From the NCBI RefSeq assembly GCF_014280965.1, contig NZ_JACODZ010000004.1, positions 310,001 to 374,000 of the forward strand: 64,000 nucleotides of DNA. The letters run 5' to 3'. Positions 26,700 through 35,019 of the stretch are shown piece after piece; position 1 is the first letter of the stretch; every line of letters starts with the position of its first letter. The translations under genes and the position numbers were made by a program. Below the pieces are notes generated by a model, which saw nothing but the letters and a program-made list of their open reading frames with translations, did no database searches and had not been told where the DNA came from. The DNA is from Echinicola salinicaeni. Its GTDB lineage: Bacteria > Bacteroidota > Bacteroidia > Cytophagales > Cyclobacteriaceae.

Positions 26700-28265
26700 A
26701 TGAAAATTTCCATGAAAAAATATATAAATACAGTTCTTCTAGGCAGTTTGTTTGTGATGGGCAGTGGCTGTTCAGGTTTTTTGGATGAAGAAGATCCGTC
26801 AAACTTGACTCCTGAGAGTTTCTATACCATTCCTGATCACGCGGAGGCAGCAATTGCTTCAGTTTATGATAATTCCAGGTTTTACGGAAATGGTGCAGGT
26901 ATCTTTTCTTCCAACTGGCAATTATTGGAAGCTCCTACAGGTACCTCAACTACTGAAACTGCTCAGAACTCTGATTTGAACAACTTGTATTCCCTCACTT
27001 GGGATGGTAATACTGGGCATATTAAAAATTGGTGGAGAGGCATTTACCAATTGATTGCACAAGCTAATTTGGTATTGGATAAGGTGCCAGGGATTTCTCC
27101 TATGGACGAAGCACAGAAAACAAAAATTCTTGGAGAAGCAAGGTTCTTTAGGGCTTGGGCATATTTCTACGCAGTAAGACTTTGGGGCGATGTGCCTTTG
27201 GTGCTTAATCCACAAACAGCTAATTCTGAAAACTTCTTTCCCATTCGAGAAACTCAAGAGAATGTTTATGCTCAAATTGTTGAGGATCTAAAGTTTGCAG
27301 AGAGTGCTAATTTGGGTTGGTTGAATACAAGTGGTCGAATTTCCACTTCGGCGGCCAAGGGTTTGCTGGCAAAAGTTTACTTGACAATGGCCGGTTATCC
27401 GCTAAATAAAGGCAGTGAATATTATCAGTTGGCAGCCAGTAAGGCAAAGGAAATTATTGATAGTCCAGGTGAAATAGGACTTTTTGATACCTACTATGAA
27501 ATACATGATGAAAGCCTTGGGAATATGAAAGAGCATATTTTCAGTATTCAGTATAATGATCTAGTCGCTGGTAACCCAATGGGAAATATGTTCCCTAATT
27601 TTAAACCTGTATCTTATCGTGGGCCATCTGGCACGGGTAGTACCGTACCTACGCGTTCTTTCTATGATTCCTATGAAGATGGAGATAAGAGAACTGTGGA
27701 TCAGGAAGGGTATTTCTATACCAGCTATTATACCAATGGTAATGGAGAGCCTTTTGACTTAGGAGCGCCTTATATATTCAAGCACTTTAATATTACTGCC
27801 AATGGAAGCCCTGGTACAGCAGGAACTGCAAAGGATAACCTCAATGTTCCTATGCTACGTTATGCTGAGGTTTTGCTGATTTATGCAGAAGCTCAAAATG
27901 AAGTAGGGAGTGGCCCAAATATGGATGCTTATAATGCCCTCAAAAGCATAAGGGACAGGGCGGAGTTGGTCACTCCGGCAATGGGGACTTTTGATCAGAA
28001 TAGTTTTAGAGAAGCTGTTTGGAGAGAGCGATGGTATGAGTTCTGTTATGAAGGGATCACTTGGTTTGATATGGTGCGTCTGAGAAAAGTTTTCAATGAA
28101 ACTACCAAGGGATTTGATGATTTCGTTGGTCATGTCAACTTAAGTTCAGATCAGCCTTTACAGGAGAAACATTATTTGTTTCCACTTCCAATTCCTGAAA
28201 TGCAAAACAACCCGAATTTGACTCCTCAAAATCCAGGTTATCCTGGACCAGCAGGAAGCAATTAA
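26700..28265 (+). CDS. SusD-like surface lipoprotein
   Basis: This 521-aa RagB/SusD protein has a lipobox (VMGSGC, Cys24), the N-terminal FLDEEDPSNLTPESFY, the TPR-like AEARFFRAWAYFYAVRLWGDVPL, and the C-terminal RYAEVLLIYAEAQNEVG, IRDRAEL and EAVWRERWYEFCYEGITWFDMVR. It forms the lid of the SusC transporter encoded 31 nt upstream and binds its ligand at the cell surface. Confidence 0.95.
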   Translation: MKISMKKYINTVLLGSLFVMGSGCSGFLDEEDPSNLTPESFYTIPDHAEAAIASVYDNSRFYGNGAGIFSSNWQLLEAPTGTSTTETAQNSDLNNLYSLTWDGNTGHIKNWWRGIYQLIAQANLVLDKVPGISPMDEAQKTKILGEARFFRAWAYFYAVRLWGDVPLVLNPQTANSENFFPIRETQENVYAQIVEDLKFAESANLGWLNTSGRISTSAAKGLLAKVYLTMAGYPLNKGSEYYQLAASKAKEIIDSPGEIGLFDTYYEIHDESLGNMKEHIFSIQYNDLVAGNPMGNMFPNFKPVSYRGPSGTGSTVPTRSFYDSYEDGDKRTVDQEGYFYTSYYTNGNGEPFDLGAPYIFKHFNITANGSPGTAGTAKDNLNVPMLRYAEVLLIYAEAQNEVGSGPNMDAYNALKSIRDRAELVTPAMGTFDQNSFREAVWRERWYEFCYEGITWFDMVRLRKVFNETTKGFDDFVGHVNLSSDQPLQEKHYLFPLPIPEMQNNPNLTPQNPGYPGPAGSN

Positions 28266-28305
28266 TATAAGTTTAGCATTATAGGTTGAAAAATCAATTT
28301 GAATC

Positions 28306-28354
28306 AGACTTCAGTGAGTAGTTTTTTTAACTATTCTCTGAAGTCTAATTTTTT
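28306..28354 (+). terminator. Terminator of the fecI-fecR-susCD unit
   Basis: A long imperfect stem (AGACTTCAG with CTGAAGTCT, continued by GAG/TTC and AGTT/AACT) is followed by TTTTTT. It overlaps the last codon of the convergent minus-strand gene. Confidence 0.8.
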
Positions 28355-29457
28355 AACTGTCCCTCGAGATGATCAATGACCTCTCCGGTAGTGCTGATAT
28401 AAGCCCCCATACAATCAGCGGTCATACAACTGTGAATGGGCAAAATGCCTATTATATCCCCTATTTTTACCTCTCGAATAAACTGGTCTGAAGCTTTGAT
28501 GATTCCATGTTCCTGAGATATGCTTTTGATATAGGATGTATGTTCTTGTAGCTGCCAATGCTGACCCTTGAAAAGAACTACCTCGCCAAAGTTTTTGGAT
28601 CCATCGGCATTGCTCAGTACATCCTTGGCCAGATGAACGCCACCTCCATGTATTAAAACTTCTTTTTTCTCCCATTGAATATCTACCACGGGTACAGCGA
28701 GTGCTACAGCAATATTGACTTTTGTACAGCTTCCTATTTTCGCTTGACAAAGGTCATAGAAAACAAAGTTTCCTGGCCCTATTTCATCAATGCCTTCAAA
28801 ATCATCCATTATAGAACAACAGGGGGTGTCTCCCGATCGGGTGAGCAGATTAGGGAATTCACTACAATATTTATCCTTAAGCATTTTTAGCGCGGCTTTG
28901 GTTTGCTCATGGATATGTTTTATCCCATTTAAATCTGCATGATAGCTATGGCCAGCATGGATGTAAAAGCCCTTAAAAATCATGTTGTTGTTTTTGCTAG
29001 CAGCTCGCATGATTTTTTCTATCAGGCCAAAGTCACTTACTTCTACTCCAGTCCGGCCATAACCAGCATCTATTTCGATGAAAAAGCCTATTTTCTGATC
29101 AATTATTTCTGCTAATATATTAGTTATTTCCTCATTGACCAGCTGCACAGAAACAGACTGGGATATGGCAAGTTGGTTGAGCTCAGTAGCTTGAAGTGGG
29201 TTGAAAGGAAAAGCAATATGGATATTTTCCCAATGCTGCTTTGCAAAATATTGTGCCATTTTAAGTGAGGAAACGGTGATTTCTTTTACTCCATATTCAC
29301 GGCACCATTCACCTACTTTCAGGGATTGGTGGGTTTTAAAATGCGGAACCAGTTTGAGCTGGTGCTTCTTGGCCTTTTCCGCCATCATGGCAAGGTTTTT
29401 TCGACAGATAGTTTCGTCTAATACCAATTTGGGGTTTTTGATGGATAGAAAGGTCAT
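28345..29457 (-). CDS. D-threonine aldolase / D-serine dehydratase-like PLP enzyme
   Basis: This 370-aa protein has an alanine-racemase N-terminal domain (PLP lysine in LVPHFKTHQSLKVGEW, about 36-51; GFFIEIDAGYGRTGV; RSGDTPCC) and the C-terminal domain of the DSD1/D-TA family. HSCMTADCMGAY near the end holds the His-x-Cys pair that binds the catalytic metal in eukaryotic D-serine dehydratase. It should act on a D-beta-hydroxy amino acid; the exact substrate is not deducible. It lies 11 nt after the stop of the minus-strand hydrolase gene. Confidence 0.87.
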   Translation of the reverse strand: MTFLSIKNPKLVLDETICRKNLAMMAEKAKKHQLKLVPHFKTHQSLKVGEWCREYGVKEITVSSLKMAQYFAKQHWENIHIAFPFNPLQATELNQLAISQSVSVQLVNEEITNILAEIIDQKIGFFIEIDAGYGRTGVEVSDFGLIEKIMRAASKNNNMIFKGFYIHAGHSYHADLNGIKHIHEQTKAALKMLKDKYCSEFPNLLTRSGDTPCCSIMDDFEGIDEIGPGNFVFYDLCQAKIGSCTKVNIAVALAVPVVDIQWEKKEVLIHGGGVHLAKDVLSNADGSKNFGEVVLFKGQHWQLQEHTSYIKSISQEHGIIKASDQFIREVKIGDIIGILPIHSCMTADCMGAYISTTGEVIDHLEGQLKN

Positions 29458-29468
29458 GGTTGAATAGT

Positions 29469-30503
29469 TTAGGGCTGGGTTTCTAATTCTATTGGTTCAG
29501 GTACTGGTACAGCCACTGTATGCTCTAAAAAGTCAATGCTGGCGCTTAATACATCTTCCCATTGTTTGGAGGTAATAGAAGATGCAATGACATGGTCACC
29601 TGCCTCCGGGAATGCTTGTTTTATTTTAAGATTCTCAGGCGTTTTTACTTCCTGGAACATCTCTTGCATGGCCGGGACTGATACTACGCGATCTTGATTT
29701 TCTTCGTCCTTATAGTAATAGCCTAAAAATAAAGGTTCATTGATTTTTTGATAAGTGTTTTTATCCATTTTGCTGTAGACCAATTTGGCAAGGCTTTTAT
29801 AAGCATTGATATGGTATTCTTCGGACCAGTATTTGGCTTTTTCCCCTTCTCTCTGGTTGAGGACCACATGGTTTTCATTGGTGCCGAATTTCTGGAAAAG
29901 CCAGCCCTGCCAAGGACTGAAAAATGCTTCCAGTTGATTACCATAGTCCCTAAAACATGGGGAATAAAGTAAAATCGAATGTATATCATCTCTTTCAGAA
30001 GCCAGAAGGGTGGTGAGTGCTCCTCCCATGGACGTGCCAATGATGATTACATTATCTCCAAGACTTTTCCCAATCATAAAGGCTTCTCTAGCTCCTTCAG
30101 CAAGCTTTTCTGCTGTCAAATATTCGAAAGCATTTTCCCTTTTTATGCCATGTTCCGGGAGCCTGGCCAAATAAAGGTTTGCACCGAAATGCTCAGCTAT
30201 TTTTTCATGAACAGGAGCCCCTTCCATTTGGCTTGCTCCAAATCCATGAATATAGACTATTGAATAGGCTGTTTTTTGTTTATTTGAGCTGTCTGCCCAG
30301 ACTATTTTTGCCTGATTGTTAGGTTTAAGTCCTTTGACAGTATCCTCCCTATTGTTTATGAGATTTTCCAATTCCAGAAGGTCTTTGGGGACTGAAGGAT
30401 ATACTCCTTTTAAATCAGTGTAAGATTCCTTTGGTCCCAGCATATAGACTATCGCTAGAATAACAGAGATGGAAATTAAAATGGGGAGTAGTTTTTTCAT
30501 CAT
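29469..30503 (-). CDS. Membrane-anchored alpha/beta hydrolase
   Basis: The 344-aa protein starts with an uncleaved-looking hydrophobic helix (LLPILISISVILAIVYMLG), so the catalytic domain probably faces the periplasm. The alpha/beta-hydrolase core shows YIHGFGASQMEGAPVHEKIAE (oxyanion loop), the nucleophile elbow GTSMGGAL and a late catalytic His in PEAGDHVIASS. Such serine hydrolases act on lipids or esters; the substrate is unknown. It probably forms a two-gene unit with the D-amino-acid enzyme downstream. Two adjacent ATGs (30503 and 30500) could both initiate. Confidence 0.85.
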   Translation of the reverse strand: MMKKLLPILISISVILAIVYMLGPKESYTDLKGVYPSVPKDLLELENLINNREDTVKGLKPNNQAKIVWADSSNKQKTAYSIVYIHGFGASQMEGAPVHEKIAEHFGANLYLARLPEHGIKRENAFEYLTAEKLAEGAREAFMIGKSLGDNVIIIGTSMGGALTTLLASERDDIHSILLYSPCFRDYGNQLEAFFSPWQGWLFQKFGTNENHVVLNQREGEKAKYWSEEYHINAYKSLAKLVYSKMDKNTYQKINEPLFLGYYYKDEENQDRVVSVPAMQEMFQEVKTPENLKIKQAFPEAGDHVIASSITSKQWEDVLSASIDFLEHTVAVPVPEPIELETQP

Positions 30504-30648
30504 TGATTATAAATCTAAAATTGAAAGATAAAACTAAACTGTTTTTTAGGATAATCCTATAAAATCAGTTGATGGGAGTAAAATTTGAAGAAGGGCCTTT
30601 AATTATCTATTATTTGCTATTTTGTATCTTGATCAAGCCACTAAATCC

Positions 30649-32289
30649 ATGAAGATGAAAAAGATAAGTCTATTGATTGCTCAATTTGTTCCAATGATAT
30701 TTTTTGCCTGTGAGGGAACTTCCGATACCCATGATCTTGATCCAGAAATAAAAGCTGCTTCGCTCCAAAAACATATAGAAATCCTATCTTCCGATGAGTA
30801 TATGGGGAGGATGCCATTTACCTTGGGGGAGGAGAAAACATTAGACTATTTAGAAGAGCGATTTATGTCCATAGGTTTAAGCCCAGGGAATGGAAATAGT
30901 TATTTCCAAGATGTCCCTTTGGTAGAGATTACAAGTAAAGCAGATTCTACCATGGTGGTTAAGGGAAACGGAAAAACAGTTACTTTACAAGGCTTAAAGG
31001 ATTATGTGATTTCTACACAGAAGCAAGATAGGAATATTCAGGTGGATGAAGCAGAATTCGTATTTGCAGGTTTTGGTATCGTTGCTCCTGAGTATGACTG
31101 GAATGATTATAAAGGGCTGGACGTGATGGGAAAGATTGTCGTGGTTTTGGTCAATGATCCTGGATTTGGAACGGATGATGAAAAGTTCTTTAAGGGAAAT
31201 ACCATGACCTATTATGGGAGGTGGACTTATAAGTTTGAGGAAGCGGTCAGGCAAGGTGCTCTAGGCTGTTTGGTGGTGCATAATACGATACCAGCGGGTT
31301 ATGGATTTAATGTGCTCCAAAATAGCTGGAATAGTGCCCAGCTTTATTTGAATCCAAAAGATGATCATGCACATCAGTTGGAGTTTAAAGGATGGTTAAG
31401 CTTTGCTGCAGCGAACAAACTTTTTGAAATGGCAGGGTTTAAAAGTGGCGAATTGCTGGCAAAGGCGAGGAAGCCTGGTTTTACGAGTTTTTCTTTAGGT
31501 CTAAAAGCCAGTACAGCTTTGGAAGTCAGGGTAAGACATAATAATTCAAAGAATGTCATTGCTAAACTGGAAGGAAGTGCTAAACCAGATGAGTATATCA
31601 TTTATACGGCCCATTGGGATCATATTGGCGTGGGTGAGCCAGACACAGAGGGTGACAGTATTTTTAATGGGGCCTTGGACAATGCCAGTGGGACAGCCGC
31701 ATTATTGGAGATTTCTGAAGCTTTTGCCCGAGGAGAAAAGCCGGAAAGGACCATTTTGTTTTTGGCTGTAACGGCTGAAGAGCAAGGTTTACTTGGATCT
31801 GCTTATTATACTGAACAGCCTATTTACCCTATATCCAAGACCTTGGCTAATATTAATATCGATGGGATTAATCCCTATGGGAGAATGAAGGATATAGTGG
31901 TGGTAGGAGAAGGACAGTCAGATTTGGAAGATTTGCTTCAAGTGGCAGTTGACCATCAAGGCCGTTATATCAGTTCTGAACCGAATCCGGCAGCAGGTTA
32001 TTATTTTAGGTCGGACCATTTCAATTTTGCTAAAGCAGGTGTACCGGCACTTTATACTGATACTGGAATAGACTTGGTAGGGCAGGGAAAAGAAGTGGGG
32101 AAAGCTTTGAGTGAAGAGTATACGGCTAAGTACTATCATAAGCAGACTGATGAATTTGATAGTGCTAGGTGGAATTTGGAAGGAGCTGCAGAAGATGCTG
32201 AACTGCTATATCAGCTAGGTAGGATGATTGATTCCCAAGAAATTTGGCCTGCTTGGAAAGAAGGGTCAGAGTTTAAATCTCTTCGCTGA
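30649..32289 (+). CDS. M28-family aminopeptidase lipoprotein
   Basis: The 546-aa zinc peptidase has a lipobox (IFFAC, Cys21). The catalytic domain carries the M28 metal ligands: His/Asp in YTAHWDHIG, Asp in GALDNASGTAALLE, and the Glu pair in VTAEEQGLLGSAYY. A protease-associated (PA) insertion precedes it (about 115-250). It likely trims peptides at the cell envelope. The ATG at 30649 is chosen; an upstream TTG is unlikely because the lipoprotein signal starts here. Confidence 0.92.
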   Translation: MKMKKISLLIAQFVPMIFFACEGTSDTHDLDPEIKAASLQKHIEILSSDEYMGRMPFTLGEEKTLDYLEERFMSIGLSPGNGNSYFQDVPLVEITSKADSTMVVKGNGKTVTLQGLKDYVISTQKQDRNIQVDEAEFVFAGFGIVAPEYDWNDYKGLDVMGKIVVVLVNDPGFGTDDEKFFKGNTMTYYGRWTYKFEEAVRQGALGCLVVHNTIPAGYGFNVLQNSWNSAQLYLNPKDDHAHQLEFKGWLSFAAANKLFEMAGFKSGELLAKARKPGFTSFSLGLKASTALEVRVRHNNSKNVIAKLEGSAKPDEYIIYTAHWDHIGVGEPDTEGDSIFNGALDNASGTAALLEISEAFARGEKPERTILFLAVTAEEQGLLGSAYYTEQPIYPISKTLANINIDGINPYGRMKDIVVVGEGQSDLEDLLQVAVDHQGRYISSEPNPAAGYYFRSDHFNFAKAGVPALYTDTGIDLVGQGKEVGKALSEEYTAKYYHKQTDEFDSARWNLEGAAEDAELLYQLGRMIDSQEIWPAWKEGSEFKSLR

Positions 32290-32466
32290 TGAAGGGAAAT
32301 GATGGTACTGCAAATAGCTTTTGATGCATAAGTTTTTTTTTGAGAAGTCCTGTTATGTTTCCTTGTTATATGAAGGCCAAAGTAAGGAGCTGTATGAATT
32401 GTAATTCCTTAGTTTTTTAGTTTTTGGGAAATATGTAGTTTTGGCAAATCATTAAATTATTTTGCT

Positions 32467-33036
32467 ATGAGGAAGTATTTTTGTTTGGCGGTGGCACTAC
32501 TGATTTTTTCCATTAGTGATGCACAAAGTCAAGAAAAACCGGTAACGCAAGCAGTATTCCTAGAATTGGGTGGTGCTGGACTGGCCTATACTTTTAATTA
32601 TGATTTCAGGTTTGATCAGGAAAATATAAATTCCTGGGGAATGAGAGTTGGTGCTGGTGGGTTTTCATTAAATGGAAAAACGCTCCTTACAGCTCCGATA
32701 CAAGTAAATAGGTTGTTGGGAAGTAAGAAACACTTTTTTGAAATTGGTGCTGGGACGACATTTATTAATTTTAGGAATAGGGTTACCCATACCAATTATT
32801 ACCAAAATCCTCAGACTAATGGATCCTACTATATCTCTGAAGAATATACCAGGAAGAATTATTCTTGGATATTGGATAGTGGAGATACGCCCGCTTTTAT
32901 GGGAACTTTGAATTTTGGTTATAGGAAGGTGCCAGAGGATGGTGGATTTTTGTTCAGTGCCAATTTGGTGCCGGCCTTCAACCATGAGGGCTTTTGGCCG
33001 CTATGGGCTGGAGTAGGTTTTGGTTATGCATTCTAA
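32467..33036 (+). CDS. Small outer-membrane beta-barrel protein, copy 1
   Basis: The 189-aa product has a signal peptide (MRKYFCLAVALLIFSISDAQ) and alternating amphipathic beta-strands, ending in the aromatic WAGVGFGYAF typical of beta-barrel C-termini. No enzymatic motif is seen. It is a paralogue of the next gene: both contain QAVF(L/V)E(L/I)GGAGL and end in AGVGFGYAF. A -7-like TAGTTTTG (32436-32443) lies upstream. Function unknown. Confidence 0.82.
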   Translation: MRKYFCLAVALLIFSISDAQSQEKPVTQAVFLELGGAGLAYTFNYDFRFDQENINSWGMRVGAGGFSLNGKTLLTAPIQVNRLLGSKKHFFEIGAGTTFINFRNRVTHTNYYQNPQTNGSYYISEEYTRKNYSWILDSGDTPAFMGTLNFGYRKVPEDGGFLFSANLVPAFNHEGFWPLWAGVGFGYAF

Positions 33037-33046
33037 CTTTATGGTG

Positions 33047-33589
33047 ATGAGAAAAATAGCATTCATGTTTTTTGTGGGAATGTTGGTTTCAACTAGTTTG
33101 CTGGCACAGGATGAAAAGAAGCCAACCCAAGCGGTATTTGTAGAAATAGGTGGGGCTGGATTGGTATATTCTTTTAATTATGAAACACGCTTTGATAACA
33201 GACGAGTAGATTCTTGGGGGCTTCGGGCTGGGATAGGAGCTTATGCCTTGTCAGATGAGTCCTTTCTTTCCATTCCTGTGCAGATTACCAAGATTTTTGG
33301 GAAAAGCAAGCATTATTTTGAAGTGGGAGCAGGAGCTACCTTGATCAATTATAAGGACAAATATAATTACTCCTATACTGGGACGATAAATAATGGGGAC
33401 ACTGATAAGTACTATGAATTCATTTTAGATATGGGAGAGACTCCTTCAGTAATGGGGACCATGAATTTTGGCTACAGAAGGATTCCAGATGAAGAAGGAT
33501 TTACCTGGAGAGTGAATTTGACGCCTATTTTTAACAGCGATGGTTTTTGGCCACTGTTTGCGGGAGTAGGTTTTGGTTATGCTTTTTAA
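33047..33589 (+). CDS. Small outer-membrane beta-barrel protein, copy 2
   Basis: This 180-aa paralogue of the preceding gene has the same layout: signal peptide MRKIAFMFFVGMLVSTSLLAQ, KPTQAVFVEIGGAGLVYSFNYETRF, SWGLRAGIGAY, HYFEVGAGATLINY and the terminal LFAGVGFGYAF. The ATG at 33047 mirrors the start of copy 1; an ATG at 33041 is equally close and a longer TTG-started reading frame would overlap copy 1. The genes are 10 nt apart and surely cotranscribed. Tandem duplication followed by divergence is evident. Function unknown. Confidence 0.82.
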   Translation: MRKIAFMFFVGMLVSTSLLAQDEKKPTQAVFVEIGGAGLVYSFNYETRFDNRRVDSWGLRAGIGAYALSDESFLSIPVQITKIFGKSKHYFEVGAGATLINYKDKYNYSYTGTINNGDTDKYYEFILDMGETPSVMGTMNFGYRRIPDEEGFTWRVNLTPIFNSDGFWPLFAGVGFGYAF

Positions 33590-33605
33590 AAAATAATAGT
33601 AAGAC

Positions 33606-34871
33606 ATGAGGAATAAAATTGTTTGGACAGGAATGATTTTTTTGATTTTCACCAGTCCTGCTTTTTCCCAGAGGACAGTCCTCGGTAAGATTTTGGATGA
33701 AAAAACGAAGGAGCCCATTAATGGAGTGACTATTTTACTTGATAAATCAGGAATTACTACTACTTCCAATCACAGAGGGTATTTTCAATTTAACATAGAT
33801 TCATCTCGATTCTTTATTTTTAAAAAGCTTGGCTATTTGGATGCAGAATTGGAAATTCCAGATCAGAATAGGTTTCAGGTATATTTAAAACCATTAAAGC
33901 CAGATCCTCCCAAAATTAGGTACAGTGAAGGCTTGGCAGCCTATCACCAACATTTATCCAAAAACCTTAGATACCCAGAAGAAGCAAGGAGAAAGGGGAT
34001 AGAAGGATTGTTTCGAGCATCAGTTGAAATTAATAGGAAGGGGCATATAAATGATGTCGAGATCATTAATACAGAAGGTGACCTTGGAGGGATAGATAAA
34101 GAAATCAAAAGATTTTTATTCTCTTTACCAGGAAGCTGGAGTCCATCTGATTCTGCTTACAATATTATTATGCCGTTTCGTTTTAGGCTTGGTGGAAGTA
34201 ATAATAATTTTCATGGTAATATTGAAGGAGCAATTGATCTTAATGCATTGGCAGAGGTAGTAATTCGATCTCATGCAGGGGAGATACAATCTGGATTAAA
34301 TTCTCCTAGTATTGTAGCAAAGGATGTGGCTTTTTCTCTTAGAAAGGCTAATTCCAATTCGAATACGACCAAATTGGTGCTGAAAAATAAAAGTTTGGAT
34401 GATTTTAAATATTTGTCCAAAACTTTACCTCATGTAAAATATTTGGATGTCGAAAGAAGTGGTTTAATTGATTTACCCAAGCAATTGGAATTTTTGCCCA
34501 TGCTAGAAGAATTTTATGCTCCCTATAATAGATTGTCCTCCTTACCTTCCGGATTTTCAAAGCTGAAAAAGCTAAAGAAAATTGGGCTCGGGGATAATAG
34601 GTTTGAGCAATTTCCTGAAGAGCTGTATGAACTGGATCAATTGGAAGTGTTGGATTTTGGGAAAAACAATATTGAATACATAGGGGAAGAAATTTCCCGA
34701 ATGAAAAATCTAAAGGTATTGATATTGTCCAAGAACAAGCTAAGGTCTTTACCTTCATCAATTATGAAAATGAAAAATTTGGAAGTATTAAATATTAAGG
34801 GAAATAAAATCTCAAAAGTCGAAATTGAGGAATTGAAAGGGGCATTATATGGGGTGGCAATTATATACTGA
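33606..34871 (+). CDS. Carboxypeptidase-regulatory-like / TonB C-terminal / leucine-rich-repeat fusion protein
   Basis: The 421-aa protein begins with a signal peptide (MRNKIVWTGMIFLIFTSPAFSQ). A CarboxypepD_reg-like beta domain follows (LGKILDEKTKEPINGVTILL to about residue 97). Next is a TonB C-terminal domain (about 105-195; YPEEARRKGIEGLFRASVEINRKG). From about 255 to the end there are six or more leucine-rich repeats with the period N.(F/L)..LP..(F/L)..L..L. No membrane helix other than the signal is seen, so it is probably periplasmic or surface exposed rather than a classical energising TonB. It lies 16 nt after the barrel pair and is probably in their operon. Confidence 0.85.
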   Translation: MRNKIVWTGMIFLIFTSPAFSQRTVLGKILDEKTKEPINGVTILLDKSGITTTSNHRGYFQFNIDSSRFFIFKKLGYLDAELEIPDQNRFQVYLKPLKPDPPKIRYSEGLAAYHQHLSKNLRYPEEARRKGIEGLFRASVEINRKGHINDVEIINTEGDLGGIDKEIKRFLFSLPGSWSPSDSAYNIIMPFRFRLGGSNNNFHGNIEGAIDLNALAEVVIRSHAGEIQSGLNSPSIVAKDVAFSLRKANSNSNTTKLVLKNKSLDDFKYLSKTLPHVKYLDVERSGLIDLPKQLEFLPMLEEFYAPYNRLSSLPSGFSKLKKLKKIGLGDNRFEQFPEELYELDQLEVLDFGKNNIEYIGEEISRMKNLKVLILSKNKLRSLPSSIMKMKNLEVLNIKGNKISKVEIEELKGALYGVAIIY

Positions 34872-35019
34872 TCAGGTTCTTTTTTATAAATACACTAAAT
34901 TCTATTTTTCTCGATAGATTGTGTTTTAATACTGGTTTTAGATAATAATCTGCTTGTGTCTGGGTGTTATTGGTTTGAATTTTAGTAACTTATATTAATA
35001 AACCCAAAACCTGAAAATC

